NCBI GenBank assembly: GCA_905183005.1
Contig: CAJJDO010000141.1
Location: 187,910 to 251,909 of the forward strand
Source of the DNA: Paramecium pentaurelia
Lineage: Eukaryota; Ciliophora; Oligohymenophorea; Peniculida; Parameciidae
DNA: 64,000 nt
Direction of reading: 5' to 3'
Part shown: in pieces, positions 12,865 through 24,509 of the stretch
How the letters are laid out: each line of letters starts with the position of its first letter
Numbering within the stretch: the stretch's first letter is position 1
Program-made: the position numbers and the translations under genes
Notes under the pieces: generated by a model
What the model saw: the letters and a program-made list of their open reading frames with translations, nothing else
The model's database searches: none
Told to the model about the DNA's origin: nothing

Positions 12865-13257
12865 ATGAATAAAATAAATTTATAAAAGAAACAAAAATAA
12901 AAATAAAAGTTTATTCCTTTAGGATTTGTAATCAAATACGATCCTCCAGTTATTGGTATACATAAGTATTAATTAATATAAGGATTATTATATAAAAGAA
13001 ATGTGTAGGAAAATAAAAAAAAAGTTTATAATATTCATTTATAAAATCTAATTAATTTAGATGATGAAGTTGAAATAACTAAAAAGTTATTTGATGAACA
13101 TCCTGAATTTCTAGATCCTGATATCATTGAGCCTGAATAAGTTTTAGGTTTAGTATAAAGATTGATAGAATATAGATAGATAATGGAATAAGATAATGAA
13201 AATGAATATTAAGATGAGGAAACAGACAGTCACATAATTGATGAAATGTTTGATTGA
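12865..13257 (+). CDS. Small acidic protein, CEP19-like
   Basis: Intronless, 130 residues, ATG 12865 to TGA 13255-13257. A basic N-terminus (KKQKQKQKFIPLGFVIKYDP) leads to PPVIGIHKYQ, reminiscent of the start of CEP19 (FQPPAIILIYE), and the C-terminus is very acidic, ending DSHIIDEMFD, comparable to the DELF region of CEP19. CEP19 is a small basal-body and ciliary protein that recruits RABL2 (family knowledge), which would suit a ciliate. The identification rests on weak motif similarity. It converges with PI-PLC, stops 26 bp apart. Confidence 0.6.
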
Positions 13258-13283
13258 TAATTAAATCTTTATATATTATTTTA

Positions 13284-15313
13284 TCAATATTCAATTTTGA
13301 TATGCATTAATACATAACTATTAGATAATGGTTTAAATTGAGAATTTAATAATGGGACAATTCTATAACCAGTTCTTAAATTAAGTGGTGATAAACAATA
13401 TTATCCCAACAAGGAATCTCCTAATATAGAATAACTATAAGCTTATATATAGATAACATCTTATTAAGCATGTCGTAGTTAAATAACACATTAATAATTA
13501 AAAATAGGATGATATCCATTATCCTATACAACTTCTGTTCTCCATTTATCAGATTTATTGACATCATCATGATTTCCAGCAATTCTTATTTTAATGTATG
13601 GATCAACAATTTCTTCTTATCTACGTTTATCATCTTCCCAAACAAGATTAGTTGCACTGATGATGCGTACATATATATTCATTTTCATATCTTAATTAGA
13701 TTTTAAGACATAAGAACTGTTAAGAAACATTCCATAATTTTACAACATAAATAAATCTTTTGTTTAAATATTTAAAGCAACCATTTAAGCTCCTGCTGTC
13801 CAAGAAGGGAATGGATCATAATTACTTGAATCAAATCTTAATCCTAAAGGATAAATTCTAACAAAATAATTATCAACATATTCTTAGAATTTGCCATGAT
13901 TCTTTTTTATTATATCCTATATTTTATCTTCTGAAACACTAGATACAATCCAAACTAATTCTGGTTTTTTATCTAATTTTAATTATACTGCATATAATGA
14001 AGTAATATCCAATAATTCTCTACATATTTTCTTATGATGTTGTTCATCTAGAGTTTGACTAAATTATTTAATATTTGATTAAATATTTTAATTATCATTA
14101 TCTTCAAATTTAATTAACATATCATCATGTGATTATGTATAAAATAATGTTGAAGAATGAGTTTATAATTTCTCTTATAAAAAATGATCATCTGCTTTAT
14201 ATTTAACTAAAACTTTTCTTTACAATTATTATAAAGTAGAAAACTTCTCTTATTTATAATCTTTAATTACAAATAACATTTCTCCTAGAATGCTTTATAA
14301 AATTTCTGCTATTCTCTTTTATTATTTCAAACAACAATGCATTTCAAGTGATAAAATAGCAGGATTATTATCTTTATAAAATGCAAATTCTCTTACTGTA
14401 ATAATAACATCTTTTAATTTAATATCATTAACTAATGTATGTCCATGAGTAACTTTTGGTTCACCATCATCTCCATCCCAACAATCTAATTCAACACATT
14501 TAAATCCCATCTTGAAAGCATCTTAATATGCAAAACAACTTGATTCACCAGTTAATTAATTTCTCTCTAAATATGTATTATGTGATGAATTTATTAAATA
14601 TTTTGTAATTGGTTAAGATTAATCTATTGGTTTTTATTAGAATATTTAATTCTCTTCACTAAATATAATATTCTAAAAATCATAAAAATTGTATAATTTT
14701 CTTTTAGCTTAATAATCAATTTATCCTTGTTCAATTTTATAAAATTATTATAAATCTTTATCTGTCATTAACATAGCTTAAAGTGGATCTTCAAACATTC
14801 CTTCTTATTTACTACTATATTTTTAATATAATTCTTTCAATTCATGTCTTCGTGTAATATCCATTAATAATTTATATAAAGTTGTTTCATCTAATTAATT
14901 ATTCTTTTGATTTTTTTCAAATACTTGAATTAATTTTCTTTCTGGAATCTCAATTTATAATTCTCCTATTAAAAATTAAAATTCTTTAAAATTAAGTTTA
15001 TTATTCATATCTATATCTGCTTTAGTAATCAATTTAAGAGCACTACTCCAAATTTAATTATAACTATCAAGTTATTTTTAAATTCTATTAGCTTCCTTAA
15101 TTAAATAATCCAATCCTTCTTTTAATGTAATCAATTAAAAAGAACTTTCAAAATACAATTTTATATAATCTCCTTTTGTATTGATTATTTTTAATTGAGA
15201 TTCTTCTTTTTATTAAATATCAGATATCTAAGTGAGATCAAAATAAGTACTGAATGTTCCTTATGAATCAAACTAAGAAACAGTTATAAATTGATCATTA
15301 CCATTTATATCAT
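13284..15313 (-). CDS. Phosphoinositide-specific phospholipase C
   Basis: Hydrolyses PIP2 to IP3 and diacylglycerol at membranes. Domains in order: an N-terminal PH-like part, EF-hand-like helices, the X box with catalytic histidines in NSSHNTYLERNQLTGESS and VTHGHTL, the conserved CVELDCWDGDDGEP, then the Y box, and a C-terminal C2 domain (VDPYIKIRIAG, LGDSLLGQYCLSPLNLRTGY then RIVPLL) ending IKIEY and TGA. Both X-box histidines are present, so it should be active. A 29-nt intron lies directly after a four-codon first exon (ATG 15313-15311). Length about 650 residues, a delta-type PLC without insertions. Confidence 0.93.
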
Positions 15314-15705
15314 GCGAACCTCATTTGGACTTAACAATAAAATAATTTATGTACGTTTCATCTTGTGTAACTTAACATCTAAAAGCACACCATAAACTAA
15401 TAAATTAACACCATAATTGTTGATTTTATTCATAAATTTTACTTTATTTATAATTTTTGATAAATAATTTTATTAATTTCATCTATTTTGAGATAATATT
15501 AACTTATTTAAATAGAAAATCATCTTTATTAATTTTATGAGTTAATGATATCATCAACTATTATCAATTTATTTAAAATTACTTAAAATTGTTATATCTA
15601 TATAATTATTTAGTCTCATTCTATACTCATAAATGAATTTTATATTAATATTTATGTATTTATTCCTTTAAAACTATACATTTTTGAGATTATTTTATTA
15701 TTATT
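15314..15705. other. AT-rich intergenic stretch
   Basis: About 390 bp between the divergent PLC and RING-protein starts. No open coding stretch or recognisable motif. Confidence 0.4.
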
Positions 15706-16727
15706 ATGGATAAAACTATTTAGAAAATCACAGCCATAGGAAGTTGTATCACTGGCTTCTTTCTATATTCATTATTAAAGGAGAGTTAACAATTAAAAAA
15801 GATATATACTCGATACTAACTAATCAATGAATTTACACCAACATCCTTATTGAATTATTTTAATTAAACATAGCAAACCACAATTGAAGCATTTATATCA
15901 GGAGAGTTAATATCTGATAGTCCTATTATCTCAAGAGTTCCTCTTATAATAAGTGAAAAGAAATACTATTATATTTACGGAAATGGAGTGTATATACTTA
16001 TTTATTATTTAATAGAAAAAAATTAATTAAAAACCTACAACTTTGTGTTTCTCAATTTGGTATTGAAGACTATTATAATAAAATTGAAGTATGTAGAAAT
16101 TCAACTCTCAATTACAAATTTTCTATGAGTCATATTTGGGATGAGTTTTTACCTAAATAATTAAGTATCCTTTAAAGATTAACATATTATTTTAAATAAA
16201 TATGTTAATTAAAAATATGGAAATTATTTAATAAGGATTTTCCTGTTGGATTGCTGGAATAGGAATATGGCATTTTAGCAAATTAATTTTATGTATTATA
16301 TGGAGAAATTGTACTTGATAAAAAATTAAATAAAATGTTCTTTTAAAATCCAATATGTATTCTTAAAAGCAAGAGATAATTATTATAGTTAGTATAATAG
16401 TAAATTAAATAGAAAAGAGTAATAATAGTAATTCTTGTAATTCTATTTACAATTTTAACATTTATATTTGGATGTAGTATAAAGAATTTTATAATAAAAC
16501 TTTTTAAAGAAAGAGAAAAGGCAAGATTAGATAAATTAAGAGGGTAAAAATAGTTAGAAATTAAAAATTATGATTGTTAGATCTGCTTTGAAAGACCTAG
16601 AAATATTATTATTATGCCTTGTAAACATTTAAGTATTTGTAATGAATGTTTAAAAAAAATTTAACAAGAAAAATGTCCAATATGCAAATAAAAAATAGAG
16701 GATTAAATTGAAATCTTTTTTACTTGA
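15706..16727 (+). CDS. MUL1-like membrane RING E3 ubiquitin ligase
   Basis: About 310 residues. The layout matches MUL1/MAPL, an E3 anchored in the mitochondrial or peroxisomal membrane: a first hydrophobic segment (TAIGSCITGFFLYSLL), a GIDE-like middle domain (TTIEAFISGELISDSPIISR), a second strong membrane helix (IIVILVILFTILTFIFGC), and a C-terminal RING. The RING is C-x2-C...C-x-H-x3-C-x2-C...C-x2-C: CQICFERPRNIIIMPCKHLS then ICNECLKKIQQEKCPICK. The zinc ligands are all present. Short introns interrupt the middle domain. It converges with the Ap4A phosphorylase gene, stops 27 bp apart. Confidence 0.83.
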
Positions 16728-16754
16728 AAATTATTTTTTATAATTATCATTAAA

Positions 16755-17806
16755 TCAACATTCATCTACATCAGAATAACATTATTCATCAGTTTAAGCT
16801 AAATTTTCTAAAATCTCAATTATTCTTGTTTGCTTTAATTTCTCACATTCCTACTCATTTTTAGCTAATAAAGACCCTGTAAATCCTACTGCATTTAATG
16901 ATACTCCATTAAATGTTGCTTATTTTCTAACTACAATCATCAAAAACTCTTAAGTCATTATTAAATTATGCTTTAAGTCTCTAATATCATTGACTTAACA
17001 TTTCATTAATAATTTTTCATAAGCTTCATATAGTTAATTCTATTATTATTATTCATCACAATTTTTGTTTTATAATATATCCTAATTAAAAAAATATATA
17101 AAATGTTTTGTTTTCTTTAAATATCTTAACTTTGTGAATTTATTAGGTTATCTCACACTTCTCTCAAACCACCATTCCTTTATATGATTTAATATATTTG
17201 CACTTTAATAAGCTGATTTAGGCACTATTTAAAAATGCTTATGATCTAATGAAGCTCCTGCTTCAGGATGGGAATTAAAGAATGCAAATCCTTCTACTGC
17301 ACTTAGTACATCATATGCTAAACTTAAATATTCTTTGCTAAATTTCTCAGTTTAATGAATAAATTATTATGGAACTAATAATGTATGATAAGGATTAACA
17401 GGGAATTTATTCAATAAAATATTATAGTTTTAAAGTTTCATTACTAATTGTCCTGGTTGAAAAGGTTCAATTAAAGGATTAATCTATTTCTATTAAATCT
17501 CACTTACATTTTATTAATGTCCAACTGGTTTCTTAGCTAAAGATTTTACTAATTTGATGTGAAACTCTATTCCTTATTCATTTTTTGAAAAAGTTTGTAA
17601 AATATCAAAAGGTTCAACAAACCCTTGATTTTAACTCTCATTATAACATTTCATTATCTACTTTTTAATATTCTCACGTAACTCTGCTTTTGTAAACTAA
17701 AGATACCAAATACTCACTCTACCCCTCTAAATATTCTGTAAACTCCATAACTAAATCCTATAGCAACAACTCCAATCAACCCTTTCGATAACATTAATGA
17801 TTTCAT
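16755..17806 (-). CDS. Ap4A phosphorylase / ATP adenylyltransferase (HIT superfamily)
   Basis: Cleaves diadenosine tetraphosphate with phosphate to give ATP and ADP. After a hydrophobic N-terminal segment (LIGVVAIGFSYGVYRIF) comes an intron of 26 nt, then the enzyme. It shows PFQPGQLVMKLQNYNILLNK then FPVNPYHTLLVPQQF, GFAFFNSHPEAGASLDHKHF ending in QIVP (the HxHxQ-type active site with the catalytic His), and the C-terminal domain TQEFLMIVVRKQATFNGVSL then NAVGFTGSLLAKNE. Length after splicing is about 330 residues, as in fungal APA1/APA2. The hydrophobic leader suggests membrane attachment or organelle import, unusual for this enzyme. Confidence 0.87.
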
Positions 17807-18331
17807 TAGTAAATTAATTTAATTAACTAATATTACTATAAATAATTTCAGATTATTATTATTTGAATATAATTATAATTGATATATATATATATATTTA
17901 AGATCATCTATATTTTAATCAAATTTAAATATTTATCAAACTATATTACATTAAATATACAATAATAATATTAATAAAATTTCAAAAACAAATACAAAAT
18001 GTATTTCTATATATATTCTTTTTATTAAAACGTTTAATTCTATAATAAGTATAATATTTAATCTTTTTTTCTATTATTATATATTTAAAAAAATTCTATA
18101 TATATTTATATATATATATGTTGATTATTTATTTTAAAGTTATATATTATTAATCTCTTCAATTATTATTAGACTGATTTTCTACTATTTTAACTTCTAT
18201 ATTATAATTGTAGAACTTAACTATATCGTGATTTAAAAGTAATATATGCAAAATTATTTTAGAAATTATTGTAATTAATTAAATATAATATAAATCATAT
18301 AATAACTATATTATAATTAAATCATTAAATC
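17807..18331. other. AT-rich intergenic stretch with short TA run
   Basis: About 525 bp between the divergent Ap4A phosphorylase and cyclin starts. It contains a (TA) run near 17882-17898 and another near 18104-18118. No open coding stretch. Confidence 0.4.
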
Positions 18332-19173
18332 ATGTTCGATTAAGTACAATTAACAGAATTATCAAATAGAGATAAAGTATAAGTCTCTTATAGTTTTAGG
18401 AAAAAAAGTTTAACTTTGAATTACCATTATATATTGGAAATTCTTAAGGTGTTTGTAGAAGAGATATACTCATTTAATGGGTTATTTCGGTAATTAAAAT
18501 ATATTATTTGAGTAATCTTAATCATTTAAGCACAGCATCAAAACTTTGGAATTAGCAGTAACATATATAGATATTTATCTAAACTGTTTTAGTATAGGCT
18601 CATAATATTTAGAGCTCTTAGGCATTTCTGCTTATTCAATAGCTTCTAAAGTAATTAATTTTAGTAGATTTGTAAGTTTAATGAAACAGAAGCAATAGGT
18701 CAAATTAAATTGTAGAACAATTCAGGTTATGATTTATACAATGATTAAGAATATAATGAGATGGAGGTTTAGTTATTGTAATCCTTATAATTTCAATTAA
18801 ATCATATAACTCCATCTGATTATTTGATAGCTATGGGTGTTTCTATTAATGAAAGTATCTCTAGTCTGATTATGTTTGTTTTAATGGGTAAATTAATTGT
18901 TATATCATTAAATTAGATTTCGAAATATATAAACATTCTTAGATTGTTCTAGCTTTTGCTATATACAATTTTTAATAAGATTAGTCCAATATATTTACAG
19001 ATAGAGTTAAATCTGTGACTTAATTGATAAACAATAAGATATAAAAGGCATAAGATCAATTTAATTTGGATAAAAATGAAAATGATGAAACGAAAGGGAT
19101 GGAATAAAATTAAGGAACTAAAAAAAAAATATATAAAAGAAGAGACTCAAAAAAGTTAAAATAATTAGCATGA
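18332..19173 (+). CDS. Cyclin
   Basis: A regulatory subunit for a cyclin-dependent kinase, about 240 residues. The cyclin box reads SIKTLELAVTYIDIYLNCFS then LLGISAYSIASKFNETEA, QEYNEMEVQLLQSLQFQLNH then ITPSDYLIAMGVSINES; these are the core helices of a cyclin N fold, including the S-K-F-x-E motif. A basic, charged tail ends KKIYKRRDSKKLKQLA and TGA 19171-19173. Introns of 26 nt (after IASK) and 29 nt are clear. The first exon junction near 18490-18530 does not resolve to a clean frame, leaving a one-base uncertainty. The subfamily is not determined. Confidence 0.82.
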
Positions 19174-19784
19174 ATTGATTTTCTTGAATTGTTTCAATAG
19201 ATTTGATCTAAAGGGAGATCATATTAAATTTTTATTAATTTATTTCTTTTTTCAATGATTTCATAGGATTAAAGTATCCAAAACAATCTTCATTAGAACT
19301 AATTCTTGTTCTCTTTCTTATTTTAATACATATTTATACATAAAGATGTTACTTTATATTTTAATAAACTTTTTTAATTCAACCTAAAAATAGTCTTTAT
19401 TTTTAAACTAATACAATAAATTATAAAATATTATATTGTATTCTGTTAAATTTTCTTTTCTACTAGAGAATAGATATTATCCTTAAATATTTTTTCAATT
19501 ATACTCTAATAATTAAAAATATTTTGATATTCTAATGTTAGACAAAGTATTCAAAAAGATGAACTAAAAGTAGCTTTTTGTGTCTTGAATTTTCTGTCCT
19601 AGTCTTTTGATTTATCTAAACAACAATTTTTATTAATTAAATTTGTTTATGAAATTTTATTATAATTATTAGAAATGAAACACGATTTCAAATCTTATTT
19701 AAGATAGTTTAAGGAAATTCCTTATAAAAGAAATTTAATTTTAATAATACAACTTAGAATAGAGAACAATAAAAAAACAAACAA
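19174..19784 (-). other. Unresolved open stretch between cyclin and HTH gene
   Basis: About 610 bp. On the minus strand a stretch around 19210-19330 reads KRTRISSNEDCFGYFNP and continues open, and another near 19400-19500 reads KKYLRIISILQQKRKFNRIQ. I could not join them by credible introns or find a start and stop, so I leave it unassigned. It could be a small gene or a relic. Confidence 0.25.
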
Positions 19785-20629
19785 TCAAATAATGAATGGA
19801 GCTAATGGACTTTATGTTTTCATAAATATTTATTACATCTAAAATATATTATTATTGTACCATGCTCTGCAAATGTTAATACTATTAATATAGATTCTAG
19901 TAATTTTAATTTAAAACTGCATTCTCCTAATACAAATTAGCCACTTAACCTTAATATAACAAATTCTATAATAAATCTGTTTATTACTTGACTTCTCAGT
20001 TATTGAATGATGACATTTTATTCTTTATTTTTGTCTTCAAGAACAGAAATAGGTTATTGTATTGTTTCTTTAGCAATTTCACCTGTCTATCTCAGCTATT
20101 CTTTTTCTTCTCTAATGCCTATATTAGGATAAATATATTAAATTACTTTAGTCTTTGGTTACTGCATAGTGTCTTTTGTACATTTAACTTTGTCTTTTTT
20201 TATTCTTACGAATGACTTTTTTACAAGATCTTCCTTCCTTCTTGAAAATCTACATGATTGCCTTTGCAGTTGAGAAGTTTATTCCAAGTTTTTATGCTGC
20301 ACTTTTTATAGTACAGCCAGTTGATGTGACTTATTATATCAAACCCTCTCTCTAATCGTTGCTTATTTTTGCATACTTAAGGCCATGTTTACCTGATTTT
20401 AAAACATAAATTATATTGTACCTCCTTTTCTCTTAGTTATTTCTTGTTCATTTAATGAATGAGTCAATATTTTCTTATATCTCTTTTCATGCTCTGATAA
20501 ACTGAAAGATGAGTCTGAGTCTCTATTACTGTACGAATCTTTCAAGGAACAATTTCCTTACTCATCTTCATAAGAAGAATGGACTAGACTAAGTTCTTGC
20601 TATTACTAGATTTATCTTTTTGGATCCAT
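19785..20629 (-). CDS. Helix-turn-helix protein, ciliate-type
   Basis: About 250 residues. It starts at ATG 20629-20627 (MDPKRQIQQQQELSLVHSSY) with an acidic Ser-rich leader, spliced by a 29-nt intron to the domain GLKYAKISNDQREGLIQQVT then CTIKSAAQKLGINFSTAKAI ending MQIFKKEGR. This is a homeodomain-like or recombinase-like helix-turn-helix with the pattern 'I-K-x-A-A-x-x-x-x-I-N-x-S-T-A-K', followed by a basic arm (RKNKKRQ). The C-terminal half is Gln/Asn-rich with a coiled-coil tendency (SQNLLYQGQVANLYQENAVL). Several introns of 22-29 nt are needed there and the exact C-terminus is tentative. It probably binds DNA; similar HTH domains occur in transposon-derived proteins, so an origin from a transposase is possible. 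Confidence 0.7.
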
Positions 20630-21547
20630 ATTTTACAAACAAATCAATTTAAATTAAATCAAAACTAAATTTAGAGATATATGAAGTGATGAATGAAATT
20701 GAGACGACGTCATTGCAACAAATATATCTCTATTTAGATTATAATAATTTTTATATTATTATATAAAACAACTGTTTTTACTATATTATAATCATTTCCC
20801 TCATTATTTATTATCATATCCAAACCTTTTGAATTAAAGTATCAGCCATTATCTCTATTTTATAAATAAAATAATTATATTTTTATAAACAATTTATGAG
20901 ATTAATTAGTGTTATTATTCAAAATGAAAGTAACATTAGAAAAGTATAGAATATACCATCTCTTAAAAATAAATACAAAGATGTACAAATATATTTAATC
21001 TAAATTTAATTTTTAATCTATATTGTATTCTATGCCTATTATCAAAATTTATCCTTTTGCTTCAATTTTTAGAATTTTCAAATAAATATTATTTTAGTAT
21101 ATAATAATATAAAATTAACAGAATAATTGAAGGGTTGAATTTATAGTGTAAGATGATTATAAATTCTTAAATAAAATTAGCTATATTTTAAAAGAATATT
21201 TATATTGATTTTTTTGAAAATCTAATAGAATAAAGATTAATATAAAGGTAGAGTATTTTATTTTTTGAAAATCATAGTTTATTAAAAAAGATAAAAAAGG
21301 GATATTTAAGATAGAAATGTAGTTAATTTTTTTTTGGTATTTTATTGGAAAATTAATGCAATTTACTTACTAATAAAAAGATTAAAAGATATGTGATTTT
21401 ACTTTTAAATAAAAAAATTAATATATATCAAATATAAGAATACCTTATCTATCTAATTCAAATTTATAATTCTAACCGAACTCTATTATTTAGAATTTTA
21501 TTTAATTATTCAACTAAAATTTAAAAACTATTGCTCATCAAACATTC

Positions 21548-21728
21548 TCACAGAGTAAAATCTCTCTTGAGCAGCTTAGATCTTTATTAATTCTAGTAGG
21601 ATATTAGTGATACAATAATAATATTCCATGTAAAATTATACTCAGTTTTGGTCCTTGCACACAAAATTTCTACCCGTATAATAATTATTTTTGTCCTTGT
21701 CTTTTCTTTTAACTTTTTTGGCAACCAT
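21548..21728 (-). CDS. Possible small basic protein or exon relic
   Basis: From ATG 21728-21726 the minus frame reads MVAKKVKRKDKDKNNYYTGR and then NF. Beyond this, two alternative splicing schemes are possible. One removes a 22-nt and a 21-nt intron and ends at TGA 21550-21548. The other would continue into ITNILLELIKIQAAQERFYS but requires reading through a TGA. I recognise no family. It may be a degenerate gene. Confidence 0.3.
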
Positions 21729-22010
21729 AAGAGAATAATTTTTTATGAGTTATCAAGTAACCTAGACATTAAGAAATTTCAAATTTCAACCATTAAGTAT
21801 TTTTTAGTTTTCAAATAATATGTTGGACATTATAATAATTTTTAAATTGAAAATACTTTTTACATTTTAGTAAAAAGAATTAAATTGTTTATTCTTAGTA
21901 TTTTAATAAAAATTTAATTATTAGCAATTTGAATAATTTTTGCTATTGAATTATAGCCTTTCATTATGAATTATTATAAAAAAAATCAAAATTTATGGTG
22001 AAGTTATTTA

Positions 22011-22334
22011 TCATATTTATTAATAGTTTCCTATTACTAGTTATTCAGATTGGACACATATTTTGCTAAATCTAACAAAATTAATAATCCATAATATTTA
22101 GATTATTGTTTTATAATAATTAAATTCTTTTAATTTATTAATTAGATCATATAGATATATGTCTTTTATAACAAGTGTTTAGATAGATTAAACTGTTTTA
22201 TTGTTATTTAAAATTAGCTATGTTATCTGTTTTATTGGATTTTTAAGATTATTGATTAAATTGATGTTTATCTTAAATTAATTAATTTGTAGAATATTTA
22301 GATTTGTTAACATTTTATAGAATTTCTATAGCAT
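22011..22334 (-). CDS. Possible unknown ORF, weakly armadillo-like
   Basis: A single uninterrupted frame under the ciliate code from ATG 22334-22332 to TGA 22013-22011, 107 residues (MLQKFYKMLTNLNILQINQF and so on). The composition is Ile/Asn/Leu-rich and helical. A stretch IIQILWIINFVRFSKICVQS faintly resembles the ALWALSN helices of importin-alpha armadillo repeats. It could be a fragment of a decayed duplicate gene, or chance in AT-rich DNA. Confidence 0.3.
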
Positions 22335-22382
22335 TTAATTTATGAATGAATTTAATTTACTAATCAATTATTATCACTTTTT

Positions 22383-24491
22383 TCATTTATCTTATTTGCC
22401 ATCAACAAGAACAGTCATATTACGATGAGGTCTTCTGGTACCATCTTTTGGAGAATTTTTATTTGAATTTGGTCCAGAAATTTCATTAATTTTTTTAGGC
22501 TCTTATCCAAATCTCATAGCATTAATAAGCATTGTGACTCTTCTAGGCATAGGTAAAAATGAATGAGAATTTTTAAAGTTTAATTTTTCAATTTCTTTTT
22601 TCCTTTCATTAGCTTTATCAATATTATTTCTTTGTTCAGGTAACTAACGAAAAGATACTACAATTTTAGAATTTCTAGGTTTATCTTCATTAATTTTATC
22701 TGATTAAATTAATTGATGTGAAATATTAGAATCTAATTCAATAACTAAGATATCACTTTTGACAAAACCATTATAATTGTATCCTCCAAAAATGAAAATT
22801 TTAGTATCTAAACATGAAGATGAATGTCCACATCTTCCAGGTATTTAAGTTCCTTTTAATTCTAATTGAATCCAACAGGAATTCTTAACATCAAATAAAT
22901 ATAAATCATTTAAGAATCCTTCAATAGTATTGTCATCATTCTTTCCACCATAGACAACAATTGCGCCCAAAACTTCATTGTAATTCATAGAATGTTGACA
23001 TCTAGCCACTTAACATTAATAAAAAAATACTTACTAGGACTGCTTCCTTTATAATCTACAAGTTCAAATCGAATAGGTTTTTAATATACATCAATACGAA
23101 TAAATGTATCCAAATAATTTCCAAATTTATCTTATCCTCCAAATACATATACTCCTTAATTGGAAAACTTTAGATCAGGATCTTAACGATAAATATCACA
23201 AAATTTATTTTAAGTAACTAAGCTAGATTTATGAAAAGCAATTCCATTTGCATATAATTCATGTGGATCTACATTTAAAGGTATCCATTTAGATTATGAA
23301 ATATCATAACAAAGTAAATCTTTCATATAATTACCTTTATTATCGATTCCTCCAAAAACTAATAAGCATCTTCCAATAATTTCACTGATATGACATTTTC
23401 TTGGAGATACTGTTCCAGGTTATTTAATTAATTTAATATCAAAAGATGCTTTATAAAATATAAATTATTATTACTTAAAGATATTGTCTTAATATCACTA
23501 GTACATTCACTAACTATTTTGTGATTAGATTATTCAATATGAATTTCACCACCAAATAAAATCATAAAATTCTTATAGATTCCAGCAGTATGATGAACTC
23601 TATATCCATGAATAGATTTTTCATCTAATTTTTGAGGATTCCATTTGTAAAACTCTATATATTAATTATTTCATATGTACATTTATCAACTATAGCTACA
23701 CACAAATCTTCTTATTAAATTGCACTAGAACCTCCATACAAATAAAGTTTTCTATCATAAGTAACCATTGTGCTTCCATCCCTTGAACAAGGACCCCAAA
23801 AATTATAATCATAATTATAAGCATAAGCATATTGTTTTTTTATTTAATTTAATGCAACTTATGATTCAAGTATTCTTTTTTATAATTATTAAGCATCAAT
23901 GTTTCTTTCTTATAATTATTAAACACCTCCTAATCTTACTTATTTTCTTAGTAACTCTAATTTTTATTAATCCTAATATGCTAAAGAAGGATAAACTTTT
24001 ATTCCATTAGTTTATGAATGAATCTTTTTTATAGCTTATTTAACTTGATTCATTTAAGATTCCTCTTATTATTTATATTATTGTCTCATTTTATGAAAGG
24101 TTTCTCTATTATGAATTAATTATAATTTTCTAGATGTATAAAATTTCTCTTAATCAACATTTTCCATTTCTTATTCATCTAAAGATGACTCTCCAAATAG
24201 ATGTTTACTATAATTATTCCAAACCATTTTTGATTGTTAAAATGATCTTTTTAATTCTGAAACTGCCCCTTAATTTAGTTCTCTAAAGGAAATAAAACTT
24301 TAGACTTCACTATCTGGTTAAATTTATAGTAAATCACAATTCTCATTTAATGCCATAGGATAAAATTGATTCAAAGATAAAGGACTTAATTTATTATGAG
24401 TCTTTTTATATTTTTCAAATAGAGTTGTTATATCCATTCTTGTGTTTGTATGAAAAGAAAGATTGTCAACTTTTGGATTATAGATATCCAT
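22383..24491 (-). CDS. Kelch-repeat protein
   Basis: About 690 residues. The N-terminal third is polar and coiled-coil-like (ESQMNQVKQAIKKIHSQTNG, Gln-rich because of TAA/TAG codons). The rest is a kelch beta-propeller: WGPCSRDGSTMVTYDRKLYL then YGGSSA, GYRVHHTAGIYKNFMILFGG, HISEIIGRCLLVFGG-type blades, and GRCGHSSSCLDTKIFIFGGY, each with the G-G doublet. It ends RPHRNMTVLVDGKQDK and TGA 22385-22383. The start chosen is ATG 24491-24489 (MDIYNPKVDNLSFHTNTR); an alternative in-frame ATG lies 18 codons later. It starts only 18 bp from the divergent gene at 24510. Probably a protein-interaction scaffold; the partner is unknown. Confidence 0.85.
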
Positions 24492-24509
24492 TATTTTATT
24501 ATTATTAAT

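Larger units (their letters stand above)
20630..22382. other. Long sparse region with decayed-looking open frames
   Basis: About 1.75 kb, long for Paramecium. It holds two minus-strand candidates, listed separately (21548-21728 and 22011-22334), and otherwise A/T-rich DNA with no clear gene. A perfect palindrome-like core GACGTC occurs near 20704-20712 upstream of the HTH gene; whether it is functional is unknown. Confidence 0.35.

Noticed and set aside
20704..20712. GACGTC palindrome as a CRE-like operator
   Set aside because: A single 6-bp palindrome upstream of one gene is expected by chance somewhere in 64 kb and there is no second copy or known binding protein.
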